Shown: positions 1 through 10,833, counted from the stretch's first letter. The stretch: 64,000 nt of DNA from Mesorhizobium sp. J8 (GCF_016591715.1 NZ_AP024109.1:6384001-6448000); one strand, 5' to 3'. The notes: generated from the letters alone by a model not told the origin. Made by a program: numbers and translations.

Positions 1-2
1 TG

Positions 3-56
3 GTTGGCGGCATCTATTGCGCGCTCGGCATACGCCTGGCGCTGCAGCAGCGCTGA
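3..56 (+). CDS. C-terminal fragment of an unidentified gene
   Basis: An open plus-strand frame enters from the left edge and stops with TGA at 54-56. The 17 visible residues end in GIRLALQQR. They are too few to assign a family. The stop lies 6 bp before the end of the convergent sulfotransferase gene, a spacing typical of two genes meeting tail to tail. That spacing is the main reason to believe the frame is real; a chance open frame of this length is also possible. Confidence 0.3.
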   Translation, partial: VGGIYCALGIRLALQQR

Positions 57-62
57 AGTCGT

Positions 63-836
63 TCAGCCGGATAAGTCGGATCGAACCCAGTCGGGCATGT
101 CATAGCCGAATTCGCGACAGAAGGCTTGCATGGGCGCGAGCGCGGCCGGCGACAGCGCTCGTTGAAGATAGGCACGATAGTCTTCGTTGCGCTCCCACTT
201 GCGCAGCGAGCGTGAGTGGATGGGGCGCCCCCCGTCCCCGGTCACCGGCACTCTCGGGCGAAGCCCGAACCGGCTTGCGATCCGTTGTTGCACGGCGTCC
301 GGATCGGCGATCGTGTCTTCGTAGCGCAGGTAAAGAATATCCCGCGCCGGCTGCGCCTTTCGCAAGCTCAGCAGGGCGTCGTATTCCAGGACCCAGCGGT
401 CGGCCGTGGTATGGAATCGACGCTCCTTCATGGTCTGCGGATGCACGCTGGTGAGCACATCCAAGGGGTGCCGAACGCAATAGATGAGACCGATGTCGGC
501 GGGCAGTTTCGCAAGATGGGCGAAGGCCCGGTAGTCGCGCTTGATGACCAGATTGTTTTCCTGGCGATCCAGCAGATAGAATTTCGTGTGCCGCGCCTCG
601 CGCGGCCAGACGAAAGTATCCTCGAAGCTTTCCATGACGCGTTGCGTCAGGGTCGTTCCGCTGCGCGCACACCCGGCTATGAATATCTTGTTGGTCCGCG
701 CGGCCGGCGCATTCGGCCTCGAGCGCCAGCGAATTTTAACGGCCGTTACAAGGCGATCGAGTTCCCTGCTCGATCGGGCAACCAGAAAACCGACAGCCGC
801 CTGAAGTTTCCGCACAATCTCCGATCCCCCGATCAC
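63..836 (-). CDS. Sulfotransferase family protein
   Basis: Predicted PAPS-dependent sulfotransferase of 257 aa. The 5'-phosphosulfate-binding loop is visible at residues 55-62 (GCARSGTT). The 3'-phosphate-binding segment is RHPLDVLTS at 122-130. Both match the fold used by carbohydrate and Nod-factor-type sulfotransferases. The acceptor cannot be read from the sequence; a surface glycan is plausible. The start used is GTG at 836. A second GTG at 812 is preceded closely by GGAG and is an alternative. There is no signal peptide, so a cytoplasmic location is expected. The gene stands alone on its strand, and the bases between it and the next gene contain a terminator-like hairpin. Base composition looks somewhat less GC-rich than the neighbours, consistent with an accessory gene. 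Confidence 0.8.
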   Translation of the reverse strand: MIGGSEIVRKLQAAVGFLVARSSRELDRLVTAVKIRWRSRPNAPAARTNKIFIAGCARSGTTLTQRVMESFEDTFVWPREARHTKFYLLDRQENNLVIKRDYRAFAHLAKLPADIGLIYCVRHPLDVLTSVHPQTMKERRFHTTADRWVLEYDALLSLRKAQPARDILYLRYEDTIADPDAVQQRIASRFGLRPRVPVTGDGGRPIHSRSLRKWERNEDYRAYLQRALSPAALAPMQAFCREFGYDMPDWVRSDLSG

Positions 837-1009
837 GCCGGATCACATTGCCGTGACCGCCATTAGCTGATTGGCCGATATGCGGGCGGGTTTCAAGGGC
901 TGGAGACTCAAAGGGGGCTGTTAAACCTATCTTTACCCTGCTGCGGCACCGTTGCCCTCCTGCGGCGATGTTTGAGTACCGCGGCGGCGCGATGAGCGCC
1001 CAGGCAACA

Positions 1010-1036
1010 AACCCGCGCCCGACGGCGCGGGTTTTC
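1010..1036 (-). terminator. Probable intrinsic terminator after kdgF
   Basis: A perfect 10-bp stem (1010-1019 with 1024-1033) closes a 4-base loop (CGAC). On the minus strand it follows the kdgF stop directly, with a short T-rich tail. On the plus strand it is followed by a better tract (TTTTCCTTTT), so it could also end an unannotated plus-strand transcript. Confidence 0.6.
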
Positions 1037-1046
1037 CTTTTGGTAC

Positions 1047-1379
1047 TCAGCCCAGGAAATCGGCACGGCACGGCGCGAAGCTGTCGACCAGGCGGCCGGC
1101 CTCCAGCGCCTTGACGCCGTGCACGAGATTGGACGGCACGATGAAGCTGCTTCCTGTTTCGACAAGCTCCGACCGGCCGTCGATGGTGACCTCGAAGCGG
1201 CCCTCGGCGACGTAGCTCGCCTGGACATGCGGATGCGAATGCAGCGCCCCGACGCCGCCCTTGTCGAAGGCGAACTCGACCATCATCAGTTCGTCGGTGT
1301 GCACCAGCACGCGCCGCCTGTTACCGTCCGCCGTCGGCTCCCAGGCTTTTTCGCCCGCATGGGAAAAGATTTCGGTCAT
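1047..1379 (-). CDS. kdgF: Cupin protein, KdgF-like (uronate metabolism)
   Basis: Single-domain cupin of 110 aa. The metal-ligand pattern is visible as H47, H49, Q53 and H87. This H-H-Q-H set, the small size and the ending in DSFAPCRADFL resemble KdgF. KdgF speeds ring opening of 4,5-unsaturated uronates from pectin or alginate to a linear keto acid. The gene lies 168 bp downstream of uxaC on the same strand and faces away from the fructuronate reductase, so a role in hexuronate catabolism is a good inference. Many small cupins are annotated only generically, so the exact reaction is less certain than the fold. No clear Shine-Dalgarno sequence is seen before the ATG at 1379. Confidence 0.75.
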   Translation of the reverse strand: MTEIFSHAGEKAWEPTADGNRRRVLVHTDELMMVEFAFDKGGVGALHSHPHVQASYVAEGRFEVTIDGRSELVETGSSFIVPSNLVHGVKALEAGRLVDSFAPCRADFLG

Positions 1380-1547
1380 CGCAAAACGTCCGTTCGAATT
1401 GGCGGGAAACGGTCACCGCGCCAGCCAGCCGCACCATCGCGCCGTGCATATAGTCCGACGCCCGCGAAGGCGGAAAGATCGCTCAAGCTCGTCATGCCTT
1501 TCGCTTGCCGCCGGTCGAAGGACCGGTCGTTCCGTGGCGCTGCGTCC

Positions 1548-2957
1548 TCACAGGCGATATGCTTTCTTGGCAAGCGTATAGGCCAACTCCCCGGCCACCT
1601 CATGCGCCTCGTCCTCGCGCAGTCGACGCTCGGCGACGAGGCGCGCCAGGAAGGCGCAGTCGACGCGGCGCGCGACGTCATGGCGCGCCGGGATCGAGGG
1701 GAAGGCGCGGGTGTCGTCGTTGAAGCCGACGGTGTTGTAGAAGCCGGCCGTTTCCGTCGTCATCTCGCGGAAGCGGCGCATGCCTTCCGGGCTGTCGTGG
1801 AACCACCAGGCCGGTCCGAGCTTCAGCGCCGGATAGACGCCGGCAAGCGGCGCCAGCTCGCGCGCGTAGCTGGTCTCGTCCAGCGTGAACAGGATGATCG
1901 TGAGGTCGCGCTCCAGCCCGACGCAGTCGAGCAGCGGCTTCAGCGCCGTCACATAATCGGTGCGGGTAGGGATATCGAAGCCCTTGTCGCGCCCGAACTT
2001 CTGGAAAACGGAAGGCGAATGATTGCGCCATGACCCGGGATGGATCTGCATCACAAGGCCGTCGTCACGACTCATCTTGGCCATTTCGGTGAGCATCTGG
2101 GCGCGGAACAGTTTTCGCTCGCGGCCGTCCTCCGAGCCACGGCGGATGCGGTTGAACAGCTCCTCCGCCGCCGCGTCGGAGAGATTGGCGGTCTCGGCGG
2201 TTGGATGGCCGTGATCGGACGAGGTGGCGCCGAATTCCTTGAAATAGGCGCGACGCTTCCGGTGCGCCTCGAGATAACCGGCCCAGCTGGCGGTGTCGCA
2301 TCCGGTGATCTCGCCGAGCCGATCGAGATTGGACGCAAACCCCTCGAAATCGGGATCGACCACGGCGTCCGGCCGGTAGGCGGTGACGACGCGGCCGTCC
2401 CAGCCGCTGTCGCGGATCGCCCGATGCCATTTGAGGTCGTCGAGCGCGCCTTCGGTCGTCGCGATCACCTCGATGTTGAATCGCTCGAACAGCGCGCGCG
2501 GACGATAGTCGTCGCGTCGCAGCAGCGCGGCGATCGTATGGTAGGTGCGGTCGGCGCTGGCCGTGGAAAGCGACTCTTCGATGCCGAACAGATGCTCGAG
2601 CACGTGGTCGAGCCAGAGCCGCGTCGGTGTGCCGCGAAAGAGATGATAATGCTCGGCGAAGCGCCGCCAGATCGCGCGGCCGTCGGTCTCGACCGGCGAG
2701 CCGCCGAGGCTCGCCACGCCGAGCTCTTCCAGCCGCACGCCCTGGCTGAACAGCATGCGGAAAATGTAGTGGTCGGGCACGATCAGCAGCTGCGCGGGAT
2801 CCGGAAACGGCTCGTTGAGCGCATACCAGCGCGGGTCGGTATGACCATGCGGGCTGACGATGGGCAGGTCTTTGACGCCGGCGTAAAGGGCGCGCGCGAG
2901 CGAAAGCGGGCGCCCCTCGGCGGCAAACAGCAGATCCGGATCGGTCAATGCGGCCAC
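1548..2957 (-). CDS. uxaC: Glucuronate isomerase (uronate isomerase)
   Basis: Uronate isomerase of the amidohydrolase superfamily. It interconverts D-glucuronate with D-fructuronate and D-galacturonate with D-tagaturonate. The N-terminal metal motif HGHTD (H37, H39) is present, and the protein matches UxaC over its whole length. I start it at GTG 2957, giving 469 aa, because the sequence then begins at the family N-terminus (AALTDPDLLF). A strong Shine-Dalgarno (GGAGGAGGG) also lies just upstream. An ATG-type frame extends further up to 3131, but that part does not look like UxaC. The gene is divergent from the fructuronate reductase at 3137, with 179 bp between them for shared control. Together with kdgF it forms a small hexuronate module. 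Confidence 0.95.
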   Translation of the reverse strand: MAALTDPDLLFAAEGRPLSLARALYAGVKDLPIVSPHGHTDPRWYALNEPFPDPAQLLIVPDHYIFRMLFSQGVRLEELGVASLGGSPVETDGRAIWRRFAEHYHLFRGTPTRLWLDHVLEHLFGIEESLSTASADRTYHTIAALLRRDDYRPRALFERFNIEVIATTEGALDDLKWHRAIRDSGWDGRVVTAYRPDAVVDPDFEGFASNLDRLGEITGCDTASWAGYLEAHRKRRAYFKEFGATSSDHGHPTAETANLSDAAAEELFNRIRRGSEDGRERKLFRAQMLTEMAKMSRDDGLVMQIHPGSWRNHSPSVFQKFGRDKGFDIPTRTDYVTALKPLLDCVGLERDLTIILFTLDETSYARELAPLAGVYPALKLGPAWWFHDSPEGMRRFREMTTETAGFYNTVGFNDDTRAFPSIPARHDVARRVDCAFLARLVAERRLREDEAHEVAGELAYTLAKKAYRL

Positions 2958-3136
2958 GTCGATCCCTCCTCCGGCGACCCACCGGTAGGGTCCGGGAGAA
3001 ATGCTGTCAACACACGAAAAGCTGCGGCCTCGCCGCCCCGTCCATTGTCGGCGGAGGCGGCCGGTGCTACGCCGCCATCCATCTTTGCCGTCATCCCTGG
3101 CGGCCTGGCTGAAAACGATTGGAGCCTTCACGTCCG

Positions 3137-4621
3137 ATGACGAAGCGCCTGTCCAACACTACGATTGCGAATGTGCCGGCGGCGATCCCGTCCTATGACC
3201 GCCGCGCCGTTACACCCGGCATCGTCCATCTCGGGGTCGGCGCTTTTCACCGCGCCCATCAGGCCGCCTATGTCGACGCCTGCCTGGCGAACGGCGAAAG
3301 CGATTGGGGCATCGTCGGGGTTTCGCTGCGCAGCCCCGACACGCGCGATGCGCTTGAGCCGCAGGATGGGCTCTACACCCTGGCAATCCGGGACAGCGCC
3401 GGCGAACAGCTGCAGGTCATCGGCTCGATCCAATCCTTGCTCGTCGCTCCCGAGGACCCCAGCGCGGTGCTCGCCGCGCTGACCGACCCGCGCACCCGCA
3501 TCGTCACGCTCACCATTACCGAGAAGGCCTATCTCAGGGCAGCCGACGGCACGCTCGACGGCGCGCACCCCGACATCATCCACGACCTCGCCAACCCCGG
3601 ATCGCCGAAGACGGCCCACGGCTTTCTCGCCGAAGCGCTGGCGCGCCGCCGCATTGCCGGCACGCCTCCCTTCACGGTGCTCTGCTGCGACAACCTACCG
3701 GCAAACGGCGCGACGCTGCACCGGCTGCTGATCGAATTCGCAAAGCTGCGCGATGCCGATCTCGCGCGCCATGTCGCCGACGGCGTGGCCTTCCCGTCTT
3801 CCATGGTCGACCGCATCGTGCCGGCGACCACCGATGCCGACCGGGCGCGCGTCGCCGACGAGCTCGGCGTCGAGGACGCCTGGCCGGTGATGACCGAGCC
3901 GTTCCGGCAATGGGTGATCGAAGACCGTTTCCCAACCGGCCGACCGGCCTGGGACAAATTCGGCGTCACCATGGTCGAGGATGTCGGCCCCTTCGAGGAT
4001 ATGAAGCTGAGGCTGCTGAACGGCGCGCATTCCGGCATCGCCTATCTCGGCCTGCTCGCCGGCCACGCCACCGTCGACCGCGCCTTTGCCGATCCGGCAA
4101 TAAGGCAGTTCGTCGACCGGCTTTGGACCGAGGCCATTCCAACACTGCCGCAGGATGCCGGGCTGGACCCGATCCCCTACACGGCCGAGCTCGCCCAACG
4201 CTTTTCCAACACCGCGCTCGCCCACCGGACCGCGCAGATCGCCAACGACGGCAGCCAGAAGCTGCCGCAGCGCATCGTCGCTTCCGCGCTTGCCCGGCTG
4301 AAGGCGGGCCTGCTGCCGGAACATCTGTCGCTGGTTGTCGCCGCCTGGATCGCGGCATGCGCCGCGCGCGGCGGTCCTTTGCCCGAGGGACATTTCACCG
4401 ATCCGCTCGATGCGGCGCTCGGCGACCTGTTCGGCCGCAATCTGCCGACGGCGACAATGGCCGAGGCCGTGTTCGACCTCGCCGGCTTCGCCATGGGCCA
4501 CGCGGACCGCCGGACGTTGATCGAGCTTGTCGCCACGCATCTGGTCCGTTTCAAGCAGGGCGGCCCGAAGCTGGCTCTTGCCGCGCTCGGCATTGGTAGC
4601 AAGAGTGGAACAGCCGGATAG
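3137..4621 (+). CDS. uxuB: Mannitol dehydrogenase family protein, likely fructuronate reductase
   Basis: Long-chain polyol dehydrogenase family, 494 aa. The nucleotide-binding region GVGAFHRAHQ lies at residues 33-42. The catalytic K-x4-N-x2-H set is at K290, N295 and H298. The family includes mannitol 2-dehydrogenase, fructuronate reductase (UxuB) and tagaturonate reductase (UxaB). The divergent neighbour uxaC makes fructuronate, so reduction of D-fructuronate to D-mannonate is the most likely reaction. No mannonate dehydratase or KDG kinase is visible nearby, so the rest of the pathway must lie elsewhere. The ATG at 3137 is preceded by GGAG at 3121-3124; a TTG at 3119 is in frame but lacks a ribosome site. 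Mannitol dehydrogenase is the main alternative. Confidence 0.85.
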   Translation: MTKRLSNTTIANVPAAIPSYDRRAVTPGIVHLGVGAFHRAHQAAYVDACLANGESDWGIVGVSLRSPDTRDALEPQDGLYTLAIRDSAGEQLQVIGSIQSLLVAPEDPSAVLAALTDPRTRIVTLTITEKAYLRAADGTLDGAHPDIIHDLANPGSPKTAHGFLAEALARRRIAGTPPFTVLCCDNLPANGATLHRLLIEFAKLRDADLARHVADGVAFPSSMVDRIVPATTDADRARVADELGVEDAWPVMTEPFRQWVIEDRFPTGRPAWDKFGVTMVEDVGPFEDMKLRLLNGAHSGIAYLGLLAGHATVDRAFADPAIRQFVDRLWTEAIPTLPQDAGLDPIPYTAELAQRFSNTALAHRTAQIANDGSQKLPQRIVASALARLKAGLLPEHLSLVVAAWIAACAARGGPLPEGHFTDPLDAALGDLFGRNLPTATMAEAVFDLAGFAMGHADRRTLIELVATHLVRFKQGGPKLALAALGIGSKSGTAG

Positions 4622-4692
4622 CGTTTGTGCCCGGTATTGGCTCGACGGTGAGCCGGGCGGCTTCACACTTATTGGCCGGCCGACCCGTTCAC

Positions 4693-4795
4693 TAGAGCGT
4701 TTCACCGTTTCACGGAAACGGCGAACCGCTCTATCTCTTTGTTTTTACGCAATTCCAGACGGAAAACCGCTCACACTTTTCCTGGAATTGCTCTA
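4693..4795. repeat. 103-bp palindromic repeat, family B copy 1
   Basis: The element begins TAGAGCGTTTCACCG and ends GGAATTGCTCTA. It holds two internal hairpins (TTTCACCGTTTC/GAAACGGCGAA and AATTCCAG/CTGGAATT). A second copy of exactly the same length is at 32596-32698. It fills most of the gap between uxuB and the end of the ATP synthase operon. It is a rhizobial-type intergenic repeat with no coding capacity. Confidence 0.85.
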
Positions 4796-4860
4796 CCTGC
4801 CGCGCAGCATAGTCGACCCGATTCGCATTCGGGACTCTTTCGCAAGCGAAAAGCGGCAAC

Positions 4861-4888
4861 AAAAAAGGCGGGGACAAGCCCCACCTTT
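4861..4888 (-). terminator. Intrinsic terminator of the ATP synthase operon
   Basis: On the minus strand a 10-bp stem (4864-4873 with 4879-4888, one G-U pair) with a 5-base loop is followed by six or more T residues. It lies about 25 bp past the atpC stop, in the right place and orientation to end the atpHAGDC transcript. Confidence 0.85.
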
Positions 4889-4913
4889 CTCAATCACTTA
4901 TCAGCAGCCGAAA

Positions 4914-5321
4914 TCAGGCCGGCAGCAGCGCGCCTTCCAGCGTGGTGAGCTGGGCAAGGAACTGCTCCGCGCGGCTGCGTGCCACGTCGTCCTTGGCGTC
5001 GGCGGCGTCTTCCTTGGCGTCCTGGATGCGACGCGCGAGGTCGGCGCGGTCGATGTCGTTCACATGCACGGCCGATTCGGCAAGCAGCGTGCAGCCGGAA
5101 GGCAGGATGTCGGCGAAGCCGCCGAACACGACATAGCGGTCTTCCTTGCCGCCGGCGGCCTTCACCGTGACGACACCAGGCTTGATGGTGGTCATGACCG
5201 GCGCGTGCTGCGCCATCACCGTCATCTCGCCTTCGGCGCCCGGGATGACGACTGACTCGACCTGCTCGGAAACGAGCAGCCGCTCCGGCGAGACCAGTTC
5301 GAACTTGAAAGCTTCAGCCAT
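4914..5321 (-). CDS. atpC: F1 ATP synthase subunit epsilon
   Basis: Epsilon subunit of the F1 sector, 135 aa, the usual length. The N-terminal beta-sandwich is recognisable (FKFELVSPERLL, and a GAEGEMTVMAQHAPVMTTIKPG-like stretch). It is followed by a short helical C-terminal domain ending in the ALLPA residues. Epsilon joins gamma to the c-ring and inhibits ATP hydrolysis. It is the last gene of the minus-strand operon and is separated from atpD by about 110 bp that contain a repeat. An intrinsic terminator follows. Confidence 0.97.
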   Translation of the reverse strand: MAEAFKFELVSPERLLVSEQVESVVIPGAEGEMTVMAQHAPVMTTIKPGVVTVKAAGGKEDRYVVFGGFADILPSGCTLLAESAVHVNDIDRADLARRIQDAKEDAADAKDDVARSRAEQFLAQLTTLEGALLPA

Positions 5322-5335
5322 GTAAAACTTAGCAG

Positions 5336-5427
5336 GTAGGGAATAGTGAGTAGTCAGTAGTGAAGGGACGCAACCGCCCGGATCACACCGCTATTCTCTA
5401 CCCACTAACCCACTACTCCCTATTCGC
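5336..5427. repeat. Imperfect palindromic repeat inside the atp operon
   Basis: The left arm (tagggaatagtgagtagt at 5337-5354) and the right arm (actaacccactactcccta at 5404-5422) are degenerate inverted copies. They are rich in TAGTGAGTAGT-like words. The element occupies almost the whole atpD-atpC spacer and is AT-richer than the surroundings. It may form a long hairpin in the operon mRNA. Confidence 0.65.
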
Positions 5428-5431
5428 TTTC

Positions 5432-7027
<1,596 letters not shown>

Positions 7028-7077
7028 CTATCCGTTGTTCACGCCGCCGCGAGGTCCCGGACCTCGCCCGCGCGTGC

Positions 7078-7962
7078 CTAGAGCGCCTCGGCGCCCGAAA
7101 TGATTTCGATCAGTTCCTTGGTGATCTGCGCCTGCCGCTGGCGGTTGTAGGTGATCGACAGCCTGTTGATCATGTCGCCGGCATTGCGCGTCGCATTGTC
7201 CATTGCGCTCATCTTGGCGCCCATCTCGCCGGCCGCGTTTTCCAGAAGCGCCCGGAAGATCTGCACGGCGATGTTGCGCGGGATGAGGTCGGAGAGGATC
7301 TCGCCCGGCTCCGGCTCGTATTCGTAGACGGCGCCGCCGCCATTGCCGCCTTCGGCTGCCGCCGAAGCCTGCGCTGCCGGGATGATCTGCTGCGCCGTCG
7401 GGATCTGGCTGATCACCGACTTGAATTGCGAATAGAACAGCGTGCAGATGTCGAAGCCGCCCTCGTTGAAGAGGTGGATGACCTTGCGCGCGATCGCATC
7501 GGCATTGGCGAAGCCGAGCGTCTTGACCTCGCGAAGGTCGACGCGTTCGAGGATCAGCGAGCCATAGTCGCGGCGCAGGATGTCATAGCCCTTCTTGCCG
7601 ACGCAGATGATCTTCACCTGCTTGCCGTCGGCCAGCAGCCTGCGGATATGGTCGCGGGCAAGACGCGCGATCTGCGAGTTGAAGCCGCCGCACAGGCCGC
7701 GCTCGGCGGTGCAGACGATGAGCAGATGCACGTCGTCCCGGCCGGTGCCCGTCATCAGCGCCGGGGCATCGCCGCCGCCGCCGATCGCCTGGGTGATGTT
7801 GGCCAGAACCGCGCTCATGCGCTCGGAATAGGGTCTGGCCGCCTCCGCCGCCTCCTGCGCGCGACGCAGCTTCGCCGCGGCGACCATCTGCATCGCCTTG
7901 GTGATCTTCTGCGTCGCCTTGACCGAGGCGATACGGTTACGAAGGTCTTTTAACGAAGCCAT
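7078..7962 (-). CDS. atpG: F1 ATP synthase subunit gamma
   Basis: Central rotor-shaft subunit, 294 aa, the normal size. The N-terminal helix ([20 protein letters not shown]) and the C-terminal helix ([20 protein letters not shown]) are the two strands of the conserved coiled coil. A Gly/Ala-rich insert near residues 195-215 ([14 protein letters not shown]) looks like a variable surface loop. The gene is third in the operon atpH-atpA-atpG-atpD-atpC. Confidence 0.98.
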   Translation of the reverse strand: MASLKDLRNRIASVKATQKITKAMQMVAAAKLRRAQEAAEAARPYSERMSAVLANITQAIGGGGDAPALMTGTGRDDVHLLIVCTAERGLCGGFNSQIARLARDHIRRLLADGKQVKIICVGKKGYDILRRDYGSLILERVDLREVKTLGFANADAIARKVIHLFNEGGFDICTLFYSQFKSVISQIPTAQQIIPAAQASAAAEGGNGGGAVYEYEPEPGEILSDLIPRNIAVQIFRALLENAAGEMGAKMSAMDNATRNAGDMINRLSITYNRQRQAQITKELIEIISGAEAL

Positions 7963-7991
7963 GCTTCAAACCCGATCCCGTCCGGCTTCGT

Positions 7992-9521
7992 TCAAGCGAA
8001 GGTCTTGGCGAAGGCGTCGATTTCCGCCTTGAGCTTGGCGCGCAGATCGTCCGACAGCGCCTTCTCCTTGCGGATGCCGTCGAGCACGTCCTTGCCGGCC
8101 GCGCGCATGTGGCTGAGCAGGCCCTGCTCGAACTTGCCGACCTGGTTGAGCGCCAGCTTGTCGAGATAGCCGTTGACGCCGGCGAAGATCACGGCGACCT
8201 GCTCTTCGGTCTTCAGCGGCGAGAACTGCGGCTGCTTCAAGAGCTCCGTCAGGCGCGAACCGCGATTCAAGAGGCGCTGGGTCGCGGCGTCGAGGTCCGA
8301 GCCGAACTGCGCGAAGGCCGCCATTTCGCGGTACTGCGCGAGTTCGCCCTTGATCGAGCCCGCAACCTGCTTCATCGCCTTGATCTGCGCCGACGAGCCG
8401 ACGCGCGACACCGACAGGCCGACGTTGACCGCCGGGCGGATGCCCTGGAAGAACAGGTTGGTCTCGAGGAAGATCTGGCCGTCGGTGATCGAGATCACGT
8501 TGGTCGGGATGTAGGCCGACACGTCGTTGGCCTGCGTCTCGATGACCGGCAGCGCGGTCAGCGAGCCGGCGCCGTTGTCGTCGTTGAGCTTGGCGGCGCG
8601 CTCGAGCAGGCGCGAATGGAGATAGAAGACGTCGCCCGGATAGGCTTCGCGGCCCGGCGGGCGGCGCAGCAGGAGCGACATCTGGCGATAGGCGACGGCC
8701 TGCTTAGACAGGTCGTCGTAGCTGATGAGCGCATGCATGCCGTTGTCGCGGAAATACTCGCCCATGGTGCAGCCGGCGAACGGCGCCAGGAACTGCATCG
8801 GCGCCGGATCGGACGCGGTGGCGGCGATGATGATGGAATAGTCGAGCGCGCCGCGCTCTTCCAGCACCTTCACGAACTGTGCGACGGTCGAGCGCTTCTG
8901 GCCGACGGCGACGTAGACGCAGTAGAGCTTCTCTTTTTCCGGGCCGTTGTCGTGCACCGACTTCTGGTTCAGCATCGTGTCGAGGATGATGGCGGTCTTG
9001 CCGGTCTGGCGGTCGCCGATGACCAGCTCGCGCTGGCCGCGGCCGACCGGGATCAGCGCGTCGATGGCCTTGAGGCCAGTCGACATCGGCTCATGCACCG
9101 ACTTGCGCGGAATGATGCCGGGCGCCTTGACGTCGACGCGGCGGCGTTCGGTGGCCTTGATCGGCCCCTTGCCGTCGATCGGGTTGCCGAGCGCGTCGAC
9201 CACGCGGCCGAGCAGGCCCGGGCCGACCGGAACGTCGACGATGGCGCCGGTGCGCTTGACGGTGTCGCCTTCCTTGATGTCGCGGTCGTTGCCGAAGATG
9301 ACGACGCCGACATTGTCGGCTTCGAGGTTCAGCGCCATGCCGCGGATGCCGCCCGGGAATTCGACCATCTCGCCGGCCTGGACATTGTCGAGGCCGTAGA
9401 CGCGGGCGATGCCGTCACCGACGGACAGAACCTGGCCGACTTCGGAGACCTCGGCCTCCTTGCCGAAATTCTTGATCTGGTCTTTCAGAATTGCGGAAAT
9501 TTCCGCGGCGCGGATGTCCAT
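7992..9521 (-). CDS. atpA: F1 ATP synthase subunit alpha
   Basis: Alpha subunit, 509 aa. The nucleotide-binding P-loop GDRQTGKT is at residues 169-176, and the ATP synthase signature ([11 protein letters not shown]) is visible further on. Alpha carries the non-catalytic nucleotide sites and alternates with beta in the hexamer. Its ATG overlaps the atpH stop codon by one base (TGATG), so translation is probably coupled and gives balanced subunits. Confidence 0.99.
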   Translation of the reverse strand: MDIRAAEISAILKDQIKNFGKEAEVSEVGQVLSVGDGIARVYGLDNVQAGEMVEFPGGIRGMALNLEADNVGVVIFGNDRDIKEGDTVKRTGAIVDVPVGPGLLGRVVDALGNPIDGKGPIKATERRRVDVKAPGIIPRKSVHEPMSTGLKAIDALIPVGRGQRELVIGDRQTGKTAIILDTMLNQKSVHDNGPEKEKLYCVYVAVGQKRSTVAQFVKVLEERGALDYSIIIAATASDPAPMQFLAPFAGCTMGEYFRDNGMHALISYDDLSKQAVAYRQMSLLLRRPPGREAYPGDVFYLHSRLLERAAKLNDDNGAGSLTALPVIETQANDVSAYIPTNVISITDGQIFLETNLFFQGIRPAVNVGLSVSRVGSSAQIKAMKQVAGSIKGELAQYREMAAFAQFGSDLDAATQRLLNRGSRLTELLKQPQFSPLKTEEQVAVIFAGVNGYLDKLALNQVGKFEQGLLSHMRAAGKDVLDGIRKEKALSDDLRAKLKAEIDAFAKTFA

Positions 9522-10081
9522 CAGCCGACCTCTTTCAGTGCAAGCTTGAGCGAATTGAGTTTGGTTTTGAGCGACGTATCGATCTGGCGCGAGCCCATCT
9601 TGACGATCAGGCCGCCGAGCAGCGACGGATCGACGGTCATGGCGATGGCCACATCCTTGCCGGCGATGCTCTTCAGCGTCGCCTTGAGTTCAGTCTGCTG
9701 CGCGGCCGTCAGCGCATGCGCCGAAGTGACCTCGGCGGATGCCTCGCCGCGATGCTCGGCGGCGATCTGGCGGAACGCCTTGATCATACCAGGCACCGCG
9801 AACAGGCGGCGGTTCTTGGCGACGACGCGCAGGAAATTGCCGACCAAGCCGGTGATCTTGGCCTTGTCGACGATGGCGCCGATGGCCTTGGCCTGATCCT
9901 CGCTGGAAAATACCGGACTGTTGATCAGCCGTGCAAGATCGTCGCTGCCGTTGAGCAGCGCCTCGAAGCCGGCGAGGTCGGCCTCGACCTTGGCGACCGA
10001 ATTGTCCTGCAGCGCGAGCTCGAACAACGAGCCGGCATAGCGCTCTGCGACAGCTGAGATTGGCGATGACGATTGGGCCAC
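9521..10081 (-). CDS. atpH: F1 ATP synthase subunit delta
   Basis: Delta (OSCP-like) stator subunit, 186 aa. It has the N-terminal helical domain ([18 protein letters not shown]) and the C-terminal motif ([19 protein letters not shown]) of the family. It fixes the F1 head to the peripheral stalk. It is the first gene of the operon and starts with GTG at 10081; no better ATG is available. The F0 genes are not in this window, as expected for alphaproteobacteria, which keep them in a separate cluster. Confidence 0.97.
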   Translation of the reverse strand: MAQSSSPISAVAERYAGSLFELALQDNSVAKVEADLAGFEALLNGSDDLARLINSPVFSSEDQAKAIGAIVDKAKITGLVGNFLRVVAKNRRLFAVPGMIKAFRQIAAEHRGEASAEVTSAHALTAAQQTELKATLKSIAGKDVAIAMTVDPSLLGGLIVKMGSRQIDTSLKTKLNSLKLALKEVG

Positions 10082-10328
10082 GGACCGTCTTTTCTCTTGT
10101 CTGACAGGCCGCAGATTGTTGGCGCGAGCGAAAACTCTGGCTAAATCTTTGACCTTACTGCGATTTTTCCAAGCACGGAGGCGCGGCTTCCGCTATCCCC
10201 GGTCGAAAGTCGATTGCCGTCTAGCACAGGCTTTTTAAGACCGCAATGCATCGTCCGGCATGGTTTTCAGGCACTTTTGTCGCATCACCGGGATAAGGCC
10301 AAGCTCAAGCGCCGGATTAGTCGCAGAT

Positions 10329-10724
10329 TCAAGGCACCAAGCCGAAAGCAAAGGCCAGCGGCAGCGCCGCCAGCGCCAATTCAACCACGATCGAAATCCA
10401 GTTGAAAGGGGTGTTGGCGCCGTCCGACATCATCGACAAAAGCCGGCCGAAGGCGGTGAACAGCCAGGAGAAGCCCAGCGCCATGTAGAGCAGCGGCTGC
10501 GCCAGCAGGATGCAGCACAGACTGACGCCGAGATAGAAGCCAGACATGCGCCCGCGCCCCTCGGCGATCGCCGCCGCCTTCTCCGGCCTCGGCTGCAGGC
10601 GCAGCAAGCGAAAGGCGAGCCCCGGCGCCAGGAACAGGAACAGTCCGAGAACCAGCGTCACGACGGCGCTCGACCAGGCCAGCCATTCGCCCTGGCTTGC
10701 CGGCCATGGAAACGCGAAGTCCAT
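10329..10724 (-). CDS. Small integral membrane protein (DUF4345-like; possible phage-infection-type protein)
   Basis: A protein of 131 aa with about three or four hydrophobic segments, near residues 16-40, 60-88 and 105-130. A charged loop (PRPEKAAAIAEGRGRM) separates the first two. From memory it resembles a small family annotated in rhizobia as DUF4345-like or as AGROH133_08824-type phage infection protein. That family was named after an Agrobacterium membrane protein needed for phage infection. I cannot verify the match here. It lies upstream of the ATP synthase operon on the same strand, 247 bp away, with its own probable promoter. It is certainly membrane-embedded; the role remains open. 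Confidence 0.6.
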   Translation of the reverse strand: MDFAFPWPASQGEWLAWSSAVVTLVLGLFLFLAPGLAFRLLRLQPRPEKAAAIAEGRGRMSGFYLGVSLCCILLAQPLLYMALGFSWLFTAFGRLLSMMSDGANTPFNWISIVVELALAALPLAFAFGLVP

Positions 10725-10833
10725 CTTATCCCCTCGTAAAGTCTTGTTCTGAAATGCCGGTATTCTAGCGGAGGAAAATCGGCACGCCAGATGGCGGCAG
10801 GAACATTAGAGAAGACGCATCAGAGGGCTTGCT

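Noticed and set aside
2958..3131. Longer UxaC with an N-terminal extension
   Set aside because: The extension does not resemble UxaC, while GTG 2957 has a strong ribosome site and gives the usual length.
10082..10328. Promoter of the ATP synthase operon
   Set aside because: Several TTG and AT-rich words occur, but none gives a convincing -35/-10 pair at proper spacing, so no feature was reported.
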